Notes under the pieces: model-generated
Database searches by the model: none
The model's input: only the letters and a program-made list of their open reading frames with translations
Told to the model about the DNA's origin: nothing
Shown: piece by piece, positions 45,401-55,200 of the stretch
How positions within the stretch are numbered: position 1 is the first letter of the stretch
Layout of the letters: each line of letters starts with the position of its first letter
Program-made: the position numbers and the translations under genes
Assembly (NCBI GenBank): GCA_030429565.1
Contig: JAUIFE010000005.1
Coordinates: 186,001-250,000 of the forward strand
Length of the DNA stretch: 64,000 bases
Direction: 5' to 3'
Source of the DNA: Holophagae bacterium
GTDB taxonomy: Bacteria; Acidobacteriota; Holophagae; Acanthopleuribacterales; Acanthopleuribacteraceae

Positions 45401-48400
45401 CCGTGGTTGACGGCGGCGCCGCGCAACACGCCGTAGATGGCGTCGCCGTCGGCAATGGCGCGATCCAACCGTTTCAACAGGGTCACGGCGACGCCTTCGC
45501 CTGGCACGTAGCCGTCGGCTTCGGCGTCGAAGGTGGCGCAGCGGCCGTTCGGCGACAGTGCTTTGAGGCGGCTCAGCGAGCGGTAGTACCAAGAGGACAA
45601 CGCCGCGTGGACACCGCCGACAATTACGTAGTCGGATTCATTGCGGCGCAAGCTCTGCATTGCCAGGTGGATGGCGACCAGCGATGAGCTGCACAGGGTG
45701 TCGACGGTCATACAAGGTCCGTTGAGGCCGAAGGCGTAGGACAAGCGGTTGGCGAGGATTGCGTTGAGGTTGCCGAGGCCCGAGTAGACGTCGACGTCTT
45801 TTAAACCGATGGCGTCGCGGTAGTGTTGGTAACTGGCGGCGATATAGACGCCGGTTTTACTTTGCGACAAGGTACCGCCCGCGTAGCCGGCGTGCTCACA
45901 TGCTTGCCAGGCCACTTCGAGTAACAGGCGTTGCTGAGGGTCCATCCACTTGGCTTCGCGTGGCGAGATGCGGAAGAACTCGGGATCAAAGCGGTCGATG
46001 TCGTCGAGGAAACCGCCCCAACGGCTGTAGGTGCTGTTTTCACTGCTGGGATCGGTCGAGAACCAGCGGTCGACGTCCCAACGTTCCTTGGGTACCTCGC
46101 CGACGGCGTCGACGCCGTTGCGCAGGTTCTGCCAGAAGGCGTCGATATCAGCCGCGCCGGGGAAGCGACCCGCCATGCCGATGACGGCAATCGCTTCGCT
46201 GTCGTCGCCGGCGGGTGTTTCATCGCCGGCGCTAACGGTCAGGGTGACGGGTTCTTGCTCGGCCGAGGCTGCGGGCTTTTCGTCTTCAAGTGAAACGACC
46301 GCGCCGGCCGGGGCCGGCGTAGCGGCACTGTCGACGCCCATCAGGTCGAAGACCATGCCGACGGCGGCTTGGTTGTTGGCCGGCTCGGGTTGGCTGCGCG
46401 CTGTAACCAGTGGCGTAGCGGGTGTTTCCACCACGACTTCGGCGGCGGGTTCTGCTACTGTCGCAGCGGTTTGTTCCGGTGCAGCGGTGCCTGGCGGCAC
46501 GACCTGGTATTCGTCGACCAAACCTTCGACCAGCTCGCCCACGGTGGCGTATTGGTAAAAGGTGGTCGGTCCCAGTTCAACGCCGAAATGTTCACCGATG
46601 GCGTTGGCGAGCCGCACTGAAAGGATCGAGTCGATGCCGAATTGACCGAACTCGGAATCCCATTCCAAGTCTTCGGCTTCCAATTTGAGGTTTTCGGCCA
46701 GCAGCGCGCAGAGTTCGCGGCGTACGGTGGTTTTGTCGGCGGGTCCGGCGGGTTCGGCGACGGGGGCGGCTGCTTCTGCAACGGTTACCGTCGTTTGCGG
46801 CGCTTGACGAACTTCCTCTTGCAGGTGAAGCGCTTCGCCGCTGAATTGAGCGAACACGTGTTGGGCGCTGTCGTCGGCCAAGGCGGCGGCGAACAGGGCG
46901 GTGCCGGTCGCGTTGTCGATGGCCTTGAAACCGCGTTTGGCGACGGCGTCGACCAAGTCGGTGCCCATGCCCACCTGTGACCACAGACTCCAGTTGAGCG
47001 CGGCGGCTTTGACGCCGTCAGCACGCAGGCGGTGGGCCAGCGCGTCGAGGGCGGCGTTGGCGGCGGCGTAGGTGGCCTGGCCCAGGTTGCCGTAAACCGA
47101 GGTGGCGGAAGAGAACAAGGTGAAGAAGTCCAAGTCCAGTTTGGCGCAGGCCTTTTGCAGTGCGTCGGCGCCGGCCAGTTTGGGGGCGAACACGGTGCGC
47201 CAATCGTCGCCGTTGACCTGTTGCAGCAGGCCGTCGCGCAGGACGCCGGCGGCGTGGACGACGCCGTTGAGGTTGCCGAAGTGGTTGACGACTTTTTGGA
47301 CCAGGCCGGCGACGGCTGTTTCGTCGCTAATGTCGAGGGCGACCGGCACCACGGTGGTGCCGGCGGCGGCCAGACGACGCAGCGCCACAATCTTGGCGTG
47401 GTCGCGGTGGCCGGCATCGGCGGCGACGGCGTCCCATTCGTTTTGCGGTGGCAGCGGGCTGCGGTTGACCAGCACCAACGTGCGGGCGCCTTGGGCGGCG
47501 AGGTATTCGGCCAAAACCAGGCCGATCCCACCCATGCCGCCGGTGATCAGGTAAATGCCGTCGCGGCGGATGCTGTCGGCCTTGGGTGGGGCTTGATGCG
47601 GCACCATCCGTGGCAGGTAACGGGTGCCGTTGCGCAAGGCGACTTCGGCGGCGCCGCCGTTGCCGACGATTTCAGTGAAGGCGGCGTCGGCGACGGTTTG
47701 GGTTGTGCCGGCGGGCAAATCAACGGCGCGGCAAGTCAAGCGCGGCATTTCGGTGCGAATCACGCGGGCCAGGCCCCAGTTGGCGGCGGCCGCGAGGGAA
47801 AGTTCGGCCGCATCGCCGTCAACTGCTTGCGCGTTTTGGGTCAGCAGCCAAAGTTCGTCGGGTCGCTTGGCGCCTTGGCCAAAAACGGCGGCGATGTGGG
47901 CCAGTTGTAGGGCGTCGCTGCAGGTGACGTCGTCCGTGTGCCAGGTGTAGATCAGCGCCGCCAAACCCTTGCCGCCGATTTGTTCGCGCAGCGCTTGTAA
48001 CTGGCCGCGTTCGCCGGGGACGATGACGGCGTCGTTGCTGTTGACCACAAAAGCATCGCCTCGGCTGACGGTGAAAACGTCGCAACCGTGGTCGCGCAGC
48101 ATCTCGGCCAAGCGGATGCTCCAGGCGCTGTCGGCAAAAAGCAGGGTACGACCTTGCGGCAGATCGCGCGCGACGACCGCGTCAGTTGCTTGCCAGGTCA
48201 ATTGTTGGTGCCAGGCGTTGTCGGCCGTCGGCTTGGCGGGTAAGGCTTTGAGGAATACGCCTTTGGCTTCGGCCAAAACGCGACCGTCTTCGCCGAGCAG
48301 GCTGACGTTGCCGGAAAGGCTGCCGTCGTGGTGGCGGCGCGTGCTTTCGGCAAAGACGCGGACCAGACCGTTGACGCGGTCGTAAACGTTGAGCTGGTCG

Positions 48401-49053
48401 ATGGAGAAGGGCAGCGTCAGCGGATTGTTACTTGGCAGCAAGCCGGCAAGGCTTTGCAAGGCGCCGTCCATCAAGCAGGGATGCAGCAGGAAGTGGTCGT
48501 CATTGAGGCGGTCACAACCACTGGTTTCGAGCTGGTTCAGCGTTTGCGTGTCGTTGTGGGCGATGGCGCGGATGACTTGGAAAAGCGGCCCGTATTGAAT
48601 GCCGTGTTGTTGGTAGAAGTTGTAGAAGTCGGCGGGCTCGCGGCTTTCGTTGCAGGCGCGGCGCAGGGGCCCGATGGCGAGGGTTTCGGGTTGGGTGGCG
48701 GTGGCGGTTTCGACGCGACCGCTAGCGCAGCGCTTCCAATCGTCGTTTTCACGGCGGGCGAGGATCTCGAAGTCGCCTTTGTCGCCGCGTTTGTTTTGAA
48801 TCAAACGGAGGGTGACGGTTTGGCCGGGCAACACCGGGTGTGATGACTCAAAGACGACGTTGCGCAGGGTGACGGCTTCGCCCCACACCGCCCGCGCGGT
48901 GGTCAGGGCCATCTCTAATTGAGCAGCGGCGGGCAGAACGCCGGCGCCTTGAACCAGGTGATCGTTGAGTAAGGGTTCCTGTTCAAAAACAAAATCTTTT
49001 TCAAAAGCTTCAGAAGTGGTTTGGGGAATCGTGTGTTGGCGTTTGGCACCCAT
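36454..49053 (-). CDS. PKS2: DH-KR-ACP, KS-DH-KR-ACP-ACP, KS-AT-KR-ACP
   Basis: 4199 residues. I start at ATG 49053, which has GGAGGAG upstream; an earlier ATG at 49140 lacks one. The N-terminus finishes module 2: dehydratase (HLVQGAGVLP ~33), ketoreductase (LITGGMGGIG ~503), ACP (FGIDSILS ~808). Module 3: ketosynthase (DTLCSSSL ~1119), only a ~170-residue linker where an AT would be, dehydratase-like domain (HQLFDQAVLP ~1612; second site DNGLR, Gln missing), ketoreductase (LITGGLGGVG ~2147) and two ACPs (~2421, ~2527). Module 4: ketosynthase (DTLCSSSL ~2798), acyltransferase (GHSLGEF ~3241, HAFH: malonyl), ketoreductase (VVPGGLGGLG ~3736) and ACP (MGLDSLLI ~4060). It works between PKS1 and PKS3. 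Confidence 0.92.
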   Translation of the reverse strand: MGAKRQHTIPQTTSEAFEKDFVFEQEPLLNDHLVQGAGVLPAAAQLEMALTTARAVWGEAVTLRNVVFESSHPVLPGQTVTLRLIQNKRGDKGDFEILARRENDDWKRCASGRVETATATQPETLAIGPLRRACNESREPADFYNFYQQHGIQYGPLFQVIRAIAHNDTQTLNQLETSGCDRLNDDHFLLHPCLMDGALQSLAGLLPSNNPLTLPFSIDQLNVYDRVNGLVRVFAESTRRHHDGSLSGNVSLLGEDGRVLAEAKGVFLKALPAKPTADNAWHQQLTWQATDAVVARDLPQGRTLLFADSAWSIRLAEMLRDHGCDVFTVSRGDAFVVNSNDAVIVPGERGQLQALREQIGGKGLAALIYTWHTDDVTCSDALQLAHIAAVFGQGAKRPDELWLLTQNAQAVDGDAAELSLAAAANWGLARVIRTEMPRLTCRAVDLPAGTTQTVADAAFTEIVGNGGAAEVALRNGTRYLPRMVPHQAPPKADSIRRDGIYLITGGMGGIGLVLAEYLAAQGARTLVLVNRSPLPPQNEWDAVAADAGHRDHAKIVALRRLAAAGTTVVPVALDISDETAVAGLVQKVVNHFGNLNGVVHAAGVLRDGLLQQVNGDDWRTVFAPKLAGADALQKACAKLDLDFFTLFSSATSVYGNLGQATYAAANAALDALAHRLRADGVKAAALNWSLWSQVGMGTDLVDAVAKRGFKAIDNATGTALFAAALADDSAQHVFAQFSGEALHLQEEVRQAPQTTVTVAEAAAPVAEPAGPADKTTVRRELCALLAENLKLEAEDLEWDSEFGQFGIDSILSVRLANAIGEHFGVELGPTTFYQYATVGELVEGLVDEYQVVPPGTAAPEQTAATVAEPAAEVVVETPATPLVTARSQPEPANNQAAVGMVFDLMGVDSAATPAPAGAVVSLEDEKPAASAEQEPVTLTVSAGDETPAGDDSEAIAVIGMAGRFPGAADIDAFWQNLRNGVDAVGEVPKERWDVDRWFSTDPSSENSTYSRWGGFLDDIDRFDPEFFRISPREAKWMDPQQRLLLEVAWQACEHAGYAGGTLSQSKTGVYIAASYQHYRDAIGLKDVDVYSGLGNLNAILANRLSYAFGLNGPCMTVDTLCSSSLVAIHLAMQSLRRNESDYVIVGGVHAALSSWYYRSLSRLKALSPNGRCATFDAEADGYVPGEGVAVTLLKRLDRAIADGDAIYGVLRGAAVNHGGRAGGFTVPRVEAQVQVIQDALRDAKTEPEALSYVEAHGTGTSLGDPIEVQGLTKAFDSERRQFCALGSVKSNLGHLEPAAGMAGLVKVLKSMEASELPPSLHIQAPNPKIHFENTPFYINNRLKPWRAENKVAGISAFGMGGVNAHLVVAEAPAPPQRPKADGARVFVLSARSQAALDQMTEEMATWLETHQPEHIEDVFFTANTGRGRFEYRRAVVCQNPVLLAKHLRAAGDDPAVFQTPGDGEQTRDAHQRAVQHLLSHADHAQLKRWCRGTRWEDRYLPLLAQATVKKTDDVATQRVLALLFVNGVDIDWDGYEADTAARHGQQPRRIALPTYPFERRRFHVQPEEERETETVAARLHALIDRECADLEGARFRKTFSRRNDALLNNHQLFDQAVLPAAAVMEMVFAAARLLNHPQHQLQDLLLRHPIVDSEGGLEVDLSVKRGTDGALQFRLTSDEGRREHARGKLVQDTFDDHRQDLAQLRLRHNQIVDLQQVNTWLAQRGLTVGSMLDCQRALSISDSGFVLDLALDAALPEDVRLAIAVDNGLRGFAALTQRREPDLDAIPVPYSFAQTRYHDLAALTGDLVLVGNRTQDGIGSLTLCAGDGRVLAAVDGIGFRAPMKRNAPTVSVPVPTAAVPEEEGHLLRQSWQPAALSGPEQPFDGLHLVFRGNDPLETRIIQSLRRKGCDIIEVAQAKSFHADQNHFSMNRAEADHYRRLCAELAQRGRQPAAILVLLCEEAHGEDGLAIEELFLLVQAMLQHYGTAPLSFRLVTTGGALIHSETQADDPVQSFLDNLLKAMNSEVPQANAGEALLSSQNPHHVARNLMREALYPASVVLLEPAHAGAHGLLAVLANEAPSWQCSAVSLSSADRNELLDPLLAELSHAVSDREVALRGNSRLVPKLEVVADNVGDELPLVQRGVYLITGGLGGVGLEVARWLARSAKARLALISRGGLPQDVTHPIHNAVAEMQTLGAEVGVYRGDVTDPQSMRQVFDSVETRFGYVDGVFHAAGVVRDGLLKSKKVADFNAVTGPKVEGTITLDRITRERNTKLLVLFSSLSAVTGNLGQGDYAAANRFMDAVAYRRVQAGYPTLSINWGLWGGVGMGADLAATTRARGYEPLTTVEALEAMRRGLIIGGPNLVVPGRRLAAGQPPQPVREQINPGMTRNEALAMVCAVMQEHLEMDRVNTKRPFLELGLDSILAVKLVDDLNRRLELTLPPTLFFDYANAERLAEALVKMVPTTTTTVAAAPSQANQVAVAADSAVAAPINRAPLAERISDIVCRHLELERNRFDRKRPFLELGLDSILAVKMVDDLQPLCPTTLPPTLFFDYANVNNLCDALIDHYGVTFGNESAPAPTPTATAPAAPVSVKAAKPATTAPVPTANTPTKVLKISTPARLTQSEPRPDGKAVAVIGMAGRFPGAADLDDFWHNLAEGRETVDGIPKERWDIERYFDADPNAKDRIYTKRGGFLADLDQFDAAFFRLYPREAEVMDPQQRLALECAWETLENAGYAPEQLSSQRTGIFIGASYNHYREHHIGAMLDAYSGLGNQNAILANRISYFLDLRGPCLTVDTLCSSSLTALQLAIESLRRGECDSALAGGVHAGLSPAYYQSLCRLRAVSPDGRCHTFSKHANGYVPGEGAGLVLLKSLDRALADGDHIHGVIRGIAVSHGGQTSGLTVPSSSAQADLIRRAHADAGVDAASISYVETHGTGTSLGDPIEVVGLTQAFNQGDGVTPQTCAVGSLKSNIGHLEPAAGIAGLIKVLLSLKAKQIPPSLHVDEINPAMNLENSPFYVNTRLRKWREREGVRRAGLSSFGLGGVNGHLVLEEAPLPRAPRNSVERPLHVLALSAKSSTALNALVDRYLDASLPDSGADLCFTANSGRAHFNHRLAITGSNTTELTEKLRAWRQRDGSQVAAGDDGKLAMIFTGQGSQWPDMGRALYEGHETFRTALQECAAVLDPLLDVPLLDLLYDANHRDLIHQTGNAQPALFALEYALAQLWLSWGVIPDAVLGHSLGEFVAATIAGVLDRDDALRLVAERGRLMQSLPLERGGMVTVAAGADAVAPLLTDEPLLAVAAYNGPTNTVVSGDNEALTRFVARGKHKALTVVPLRVSHAFHSPLMDPILDEFRTAAAKVPMRAPRIPLISNLTGQRLQQAPDADYWCRHLRHAVAFTTGMETLAAEGCTRFLEVGPHPVLTGMGRKVLGEGFGWYHSLERRGGDWRVLLQNLAALYETGFDINWAAFDAPFQRRRVTLPTYPFQRKRLWKDALTGQPAPVTPTQIAATRPAVGLPPAQGFRLQQPIWTAAAPSARGLVGTWFVLDGAAGKARVLTDFLETAGNQVIYRQAAKLGRSDDSARFDEEALTTLVSLIAATDATGLIVHADLTADLSGETAALPMLQLTRALIAAKITGLNLAVIAEVDTPQQALCSAVAAALAAEQTQFNWKTILLDQQRLGEVCSQVWSAAGTADGRREVMFRDGHGLQRGWDSRRNPNQNAPLRQGGVYVVPGGLGGLGYAVAADLVTRYNAQLVISGRSQVATKALADASNDKERKLATLQAQGKVRYVAADLADADQVTRLFDTAVTSFGKVDGVIHAAGIADPPRSLRGKDDDRFQAILAPKVTGSSLLYNAAKDAGADLVVWFSSVSSLCPRLAKGMTDYAAGNAWQNHHAEQSRAAGAPKVVSLVWPEWADTGLSAGHNHQGPLQAISAEAGVAAFYHALAEGSACQIILNNADPVDADGFFNLVAAHHAAAAELAAVDPKTAPATTAATTPPAPSTAATAPTAIQVANSAAAGVANVDAEVEQVRTLLADVLKVDADDLPLDDNFAEMGLDSLLIADTVAAMEKHYGCSIEPHVVISYPTLRKLGRFAAENLSATPSTPVADQPRANPAPQPEPVVPASEPTLATPTPTRPEPATPVAAPQAAILDLSEDDGIQSILRRLKLGDLSLEDAEQVLREDRQVANNPLEVGSL

Positions 49054-49159
49054 GGCGGCGGCTCCTCCAGATTTAAATAGAATGGGGGGAAAGCTGCGGG
49101 GAAAGCAGCCGAAGCGATACAGATACGGTCGAGATAACAATTGGGGCGGGTCCCGCTGC

Positions 49160-49181
49160 CGCGCGTCGATAGGGACGCGCG
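49160..49181 (-). other. Hairpin between PKS1 and PKS2
   Basis: CGCGCGTC (49160-49167) and GACGCGCG (49174-49181) form an 8-bp GC stem with a 6-nt loop in the 170-nt gap between the two PKS genes. There is no T-tract, so it is more likely a processing or stability element than a terminator. Confidence 0.4.
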
Positions 49182-49223
49182 ACCTGTCCTCATAAGCGGA
49201 TGGGACCGGAGCGAACGTGGAGA

Positions 49224-52200
49224 CTAGGTTTCGGAACCGCCGAGTTTGATCACGATACGGCGATCAATCAACGGGTGGAGCGGATGGGCATCGTCTTGGG
49301 TGGTGACGACGTCTGGGTTGTGGGTGGGGGTGGGATCGGGGGCGCGGTAGGTGCGCCGTTCGAAGGCGTAGGTGGGCAGCGGCACGCGGCGGTAACCAGT
49401 GTCGCGATCGACGGCTTCCCAATTGATGGGTGTGCCGGCGCTGTAGAGTTTGGCGAGGGCGCGCAGCACGACGGGGTGGTTGTCGCGGCCGCGTTCCATG
49501 CTCGGGATCCAGACTGCCGATTCCATGTTACGGATGTGGCGGCCCAGGCTGCTCAAGGTGGGGTGGGGTCCGACCTCGAGGAAGTGGGTCATGCCCATTT
49601 GGTGCAAGCTCTCCACGCCGGCGGCGAAGGCCACCGTGCCGCGCAGGTGATCGCGCCAATAAGCGGCGTCGGGCACGGCGGTTTTGGCTTGGCCGGTGAG
49701 GTTGGAGATCAGCGGGATACGTGCTTTGCGGTAGCTGGTTTTGGCGGCCAGCGCCTCAAAGGTATCGAGGATCGGGTCGAGCATGGGCGAGTGGAAGGCG
49801 TGTGAAACGCGCAGGCGCATGACTTGCGTCTCGCCTTTGAGTTCACCGAGCAAGGCTTCCAATTGCTTGCGTTCCCCGGAGATGACCGTGTTGGCCGGGC
49901 CGTTTTCGGCGGCCACCGCCAATTCGGGGTAGCGGTCCAGCAAGGGCTGGACTTGGTCGCGCGGCGCCAGCACGGCGGCCATGGTGCCGACACCGAGTGG
50001 CAGGCTGCCCATCAGGCGGCCGCGTTCGGCGACCAGGCGCAGGCCTTGTTCCATGTCGAAGACGCCGGCGACACAGGCTGCGACGTACTCGCCGACGCTG
50101 TGCCCAAGCACCGCCGCCGGTTTGACGCCCCAATCGAGCCACATACAGGCGGTTGCGTACTCAATCGCAAACAGCGCCGGCTGTGCGTAGACCGTGTTGT
50201 GGATGTCTTCGCTGTGCTGGTCGTCGTAGAGCAAGTCGAGCAGCGGTATCGGCATCAGGTCCTTGAGGATGTCGGCACAGTCGTCGAGCGTGGCGCGGAA
50301 GACCGGCTGGGTTTCGTAAAGCTCGCGGCCCATGCCGGGATACTGCGACCCTTGACCGGTGAACAGCATCGCCGTTTTCGGAGCGCGAGCGCCTTTGCCG
50401 AAGATGACGCCCGCCGGCAAGCGCCGGGGTTTGCCTTGTTGTTCCAGCCGCGCCAGTTTCTCCAAGATCTCTTCCGTGTTCGTGCCGATCACGGCCAGAC
50501 GATGGTTGAAGTGGGCGCGGCCGGTGTTGGCCGAGTAACACAGGTCGCCGACCGCCGCGTCGCGGGCTGCACCTTTGAGGTGTGCGAACTTGGTGATCAT
50601 TGCTTCCAGTGAGTTGCGGCTGCGCGCCGACAGCGTCAGGATGTGTTCCTTGCGGCCCGAGGCCTCGCGCTGTTCCGGTTGAGCCGGCGCTTGTTCGAGG
50701 ATGATGTGGGCGTTGACACCGCCCATACCGAAGCTGCTGACCCCGGCGCGACGCACCCCTTGCACCGGCTGCCAGTTCTTCAGTTGGGTGTTGACGTAGA
50801 AAGGTGAGGCGGTGAAGTCGATTTCGGGGTTGGTCTCGTTGACGTGCAGGCTGGCGGGCAGTTGTTGTTCGCGCAAGCAGAGCAGCACTTTCAACAGACC
50901 GGCGATGCCGGCGGCCGGCTCCAAGTGGCCGATGTTGGTTTTTAAGGAACCAAGGCCGCAGAACTGCGTTTGGTCGGTGTCTTCTTCAAAGACTTGGCTA
51001 AGTGCGCCGACTTCAATCGGATCGCCGAGCGCGGTGCCGGTGCCGTGTGCTTCGATGTAGCTGAGGTCGTTGGCTTTAAGGCCGGCGTCGCGCAACGCTG
51101 TGCGCACCAGTTCAGCTTGCGCGTTGCGGCTCGGTACGGTCAGGCCGCTGCTTTGACCGCCGTGGTTAACCGCGCTGCCGCGAATGACACCGTGGATGTG
51201 GTCACCGTCGGCCAAGGCTTGGTCGAGGCGTTTGAGCAGGATCAAACCCACGCCTTCGCCCGGGACGAAACCGTCGGCGCCTTTGTCGAAGGTGCGACAG
51301 CGGCCGGTGGGCGAGAAGGCCCGCAAGCGGCACGCCATTTGGTAGTAGCGCGGTGAGAGATCGGCGTGGACACCGCCGGCCAGCGCGTAGTCGCTTTCAC
51401 CGCGACGCAGGCTCTCGATGGCGAGGTTGACCGCGACCAGCGAGGAGCTACACAGCGTGTCGACGGTCATGCAGGGACCGCGCAGGTCGAGGAAGTAACT
51501 CAGGCGGTTGGTCAGGATCGCGTTGAGGTTGCCCAGGCCCGCGAAGGTCGGCATGACGTCGCCCACCTTTTGGTCGCGGTAGTGGGTGTAACTGGCGCCG
51601 ACGTACACGCCGGTTTTACTGCCGCGCAGGCGACCGCTCGCGTAACCCGCATCCTCCAGCGTTTCCCAGGCCGTTTCCATCAGAATCCGTTGTTGCGGAT
51701 CGATCCATTCGGCTTCCATGGGTGAGATGCGGAAGAACAGTGGGTCGAAGTCGTAGAGCTTTTCCAGAAAGCCGCCCCAGCGTGAGTAGGTGGTGCCGGA
51801 GGTTTCGGGATCTTCGTCGAAGAAGCGTTTGATGTCCCAGCGATCCTCGGGCACCTCGTCGACCATGTCGCGGCCGCTTTTCAGAATGTCCCAGAGTTGA
51901 TCGAGGTTGGCGGCCCCCGGCATGCGGCCGGCCATGCCGATGACGGCAATTGGGGCTGCGCCTTCATCGTTTGCTTGCGGAACCGTAGCTGCCGCGCTAG
52001 CTGCTACCGCCGGCGTGCTTGCGACCGGGGTCGGTTTGGGTTGAGGCGCCGCTTTCGGTGCTACTTGCGCTTTGGGTGGGGCGACAGCGATGGGTGGCGC
52101 CGTCACGGCCGGTGCCGGTTTCGCTGCAACCGCCGCCACTGGGGCGACCGGTTCGATGCCGCTGTCGGCGGGTACTTTGAATTGGTAGCGGTCGACCAGC

Positions 52201-55200
52201 GCCTCGGCCAATTGTTCGACGTTGGCGTAGTCGAAGAACAAGGTGCGTGGCAGTTTCTTGTCGGTGTGTTCCTCGAGGTCTTTGACGATGTTAATCGACA
52301 ACATTGAATCGAGGCCCATCTCCAAGAACGGGATGTCGTGGGCGACTTCGTCTTCGCTACACTCCAACGCCCCCGCCAGTTTGCGCGTCACCAAGGCCAG
52401 TGCCAAGTCGAGAACCTGTTCGCTGTCGACAGCCGCGACCACCGCGGTTGCCGGTGGTGCGGCCGGTGCCGGCGTCGGTGTGCTGACCGTCGCGGTCGGT
52501 GCGGCTACCGGTACCACTTTGGCGGCAGGCGCCGGGGCGGTGCGGGGACGGCCGGATGTTTGGCTTTCCTCAAAGAAAGTTTTGGCGGGGACCGTGGCCA
52601 AGGTGGCGTCGGAGAGCCCGAGCGCCCGTTTCAACAAGGCCAAGCCTTCGACCGTGGTGTGCGTGCAGTAGCCGCGCGCCTCGGCGGTTTCGACAAAGTC
52701 GACGCCCATGCCGACCTCACGCCACAATCCCCAGGCGATGCTGATGGTGCGGTTGCCGGCCGCGTTGCGTTGCTCGGCGAAGCGGTCGAGGAAGCGGTTG
52801 GCGGCCGCATAGGCGCCTTGACCGGCGTTGCCGAACAAACCGGAGACTGAGGAGAACAACACCATCAGTTCCGGCTTATCGCGGGTGGTGAGTTTGTCGA
52901 GCACCAGGGTGCCTTCGACCTTGGGACGCAAGACCGCGTCGAAGTCCTCGCGGCTGCTGTTAACGATGAGTTTGTCGCGCAACACGCCGGCGGCGTGGAA
53001 AATGCCGTGGATGCGGCCCAAGCGCAGGTGGATTTGGTGCAGGGCGCGTTCCATTTGTGCTTCGTCGGCGACGTCGGCGCGGACGATCTCCAGCGCGACG
53101 CCGGTTTGGCGAATCTGTTTCAGTAACGCCGGGTCGGCGACGCGACCTGAGCGCGAAATCAGAGCCAGTTGTGCGTTGTATTCGCGTGCCAGCCACAGGC
53201 CGATGGCGAGGCCGAGTCCGCCCAAGCCGCCGGTAATCAGGTAGACCCCGCCGCGACGAATCGCCGCCGCTTCCTTGACGGCGGTCCACTGCGGTTCCAG
53301 GCCGGGCACCAGCGCTTTAAGGGATTCTTCCGGCAACAACAGTTCGGGGTTCTCATCGACCAGCGATTCGAGCACGTACCACAAGCGTTCGTCGTTGATT
53401 TTCTTGGGGAACCGACCGAGATCGATGGTGCCGCAGTTGAGGCGTGGGAACTCGCGGCGCACGACCTGAGCCAAACCGGTCAGGGCGGCATTGGCGGGGA
53501 CGAAGCGGCCCGAGGCGGCGGTGGCGCCGCAGGTCAAAACGCGCAACAAGAGTTCGCCGTTGTCGGGTTTGACATCTTGCCAAGCGCGGGCCAGGTGGTA
53601 GAGTGCATGCACCCCGTTGACCATCGCCGCCGCGTTGTCGCTTTCGTTGTTGAGTGACCAACAGTGCAGCAAACCCACCGTCGCCGGCGACATGCGGTCG
53701 GCCAAGTGACGCAGCGATTGGTAGTCTTCGCCCTTTTCCGGGTTAATCGCGACGCGGTCCGGCGCTAAGATTTGGAAATGTTCGCCGCGGACGATTTGCG
53801 TTACCATCGATCCACGTTGCGCCAGACCTGCGCGCAGACCGGCGACCACTGCATTGTCTTCGCCGAAGATCAACCAGTGACCTTGCGGTAAGGTACGGTC
53901 GCTCAGCGTGGCCGGGCGCCAGATGCGGCGTGCCAATACGGCGCGGCTTTCTTGGCTGACGCGTTTCCAGCTCATGTCGCGCAAGCTTGCCAACAGTTGA
54001 TCGTTGCCGTCCAGCAAGGTGATGTTGCCACGAAGCAGTGCGCCGCCGTTGTCGTCCTCGGCCAGCTCGACCACGACTTTGAAGCGGCGCGGCAAGGCTT
54101 GCAGCAGATGGACTTCTTCCACCAGGAAGGGCAGGTAAAGGGCCTGGGCGCGAGTGGCTTGCGGGGCGAGCGCACACTGGAAGGCGCCGTCGAGTAAGGC
54201 CGGGTGCAGCAGGTGATCGTCGATTTGCACCGATTCGTCGAGTTCCACTTCGCCGAAGACCCAGTTGTGTTGGACCTGGACGCGGCGCACGCAGCGGAAC
54301 AGTGGGCCGTACATCAAACCGGCGTGTTCGAACTGGTTGTAGAGCTCGTCGATATCGATCTCGTGGGCCAGGTTCGGATTGGGTCGGGTGATCGCGGGTG
54401 TCGTTGCCGATTGGCCGTCGCCCGCCAGTGCCGTGAAGAAACGTTGTTTGTCGCCATCTTCGTTTATTGTCAAGGTTAAACCATTGCTGCTGTTGGGCTT
54501 GAGGTTCAGCATGACTTTGCCGTCTTGGCGCTCGCGTTCGAAGATCGGCGCGGTGAAGGCGACGTCGGTCAGGTGCATCGGCTTTTGTACGTGGTTCAGT
54601 CCGAAGCAGGCCAAGTCGAGCATGGCGGCGCCTGGCAACACGGCCTTTTCGTTGACGATGTGTTGGTCGAGCACCCAGTTACCGTCGCGCTCGAGGAAGG
54701 GTTCAAACAGCGCTTGGCCAATCGAGGCTTGCTCGCGGAAGACCAAGGGGTGCGGTGAACCGGCGTTGCGTTTCATGGCCGGGCGCGGCACGCGGCACAG
54801 GCGCGCCACGAAGGGGTAGGTTGGCAACGGCAGGCGGCGCGGTTGGCGACGACCGTCGACGGCGTGCCAATCAATCGCAAAACCGAGGCTGAACAGTTCG
54901 GCCAGAGCCGTGTACAGCATGCGTGACTTGTTGCGTTGCTCGTCGCCGCACGGGTACTCGGCGACCGCCGGGCAGAAGCGCACCAGTTTTTGCCAATCGT
55001 CGCGCGAGAGGTCGCGGCAGATTTGCGTGACGCGGCTTTCCTTCTCTTCGACCAGCACTTCGGCGCTGCGGAAAATGCCGAGCCGGCGTAGTTTCTGGTT
55101 GCAGGTCACCAATTCGGCCAAGTGCAATTTGTCGGAGAGCTGGTCGACACTGTTGACGACCAAGGCAACGCGGTGCTCGAAGAGTTCGCGGCCGATGTTG

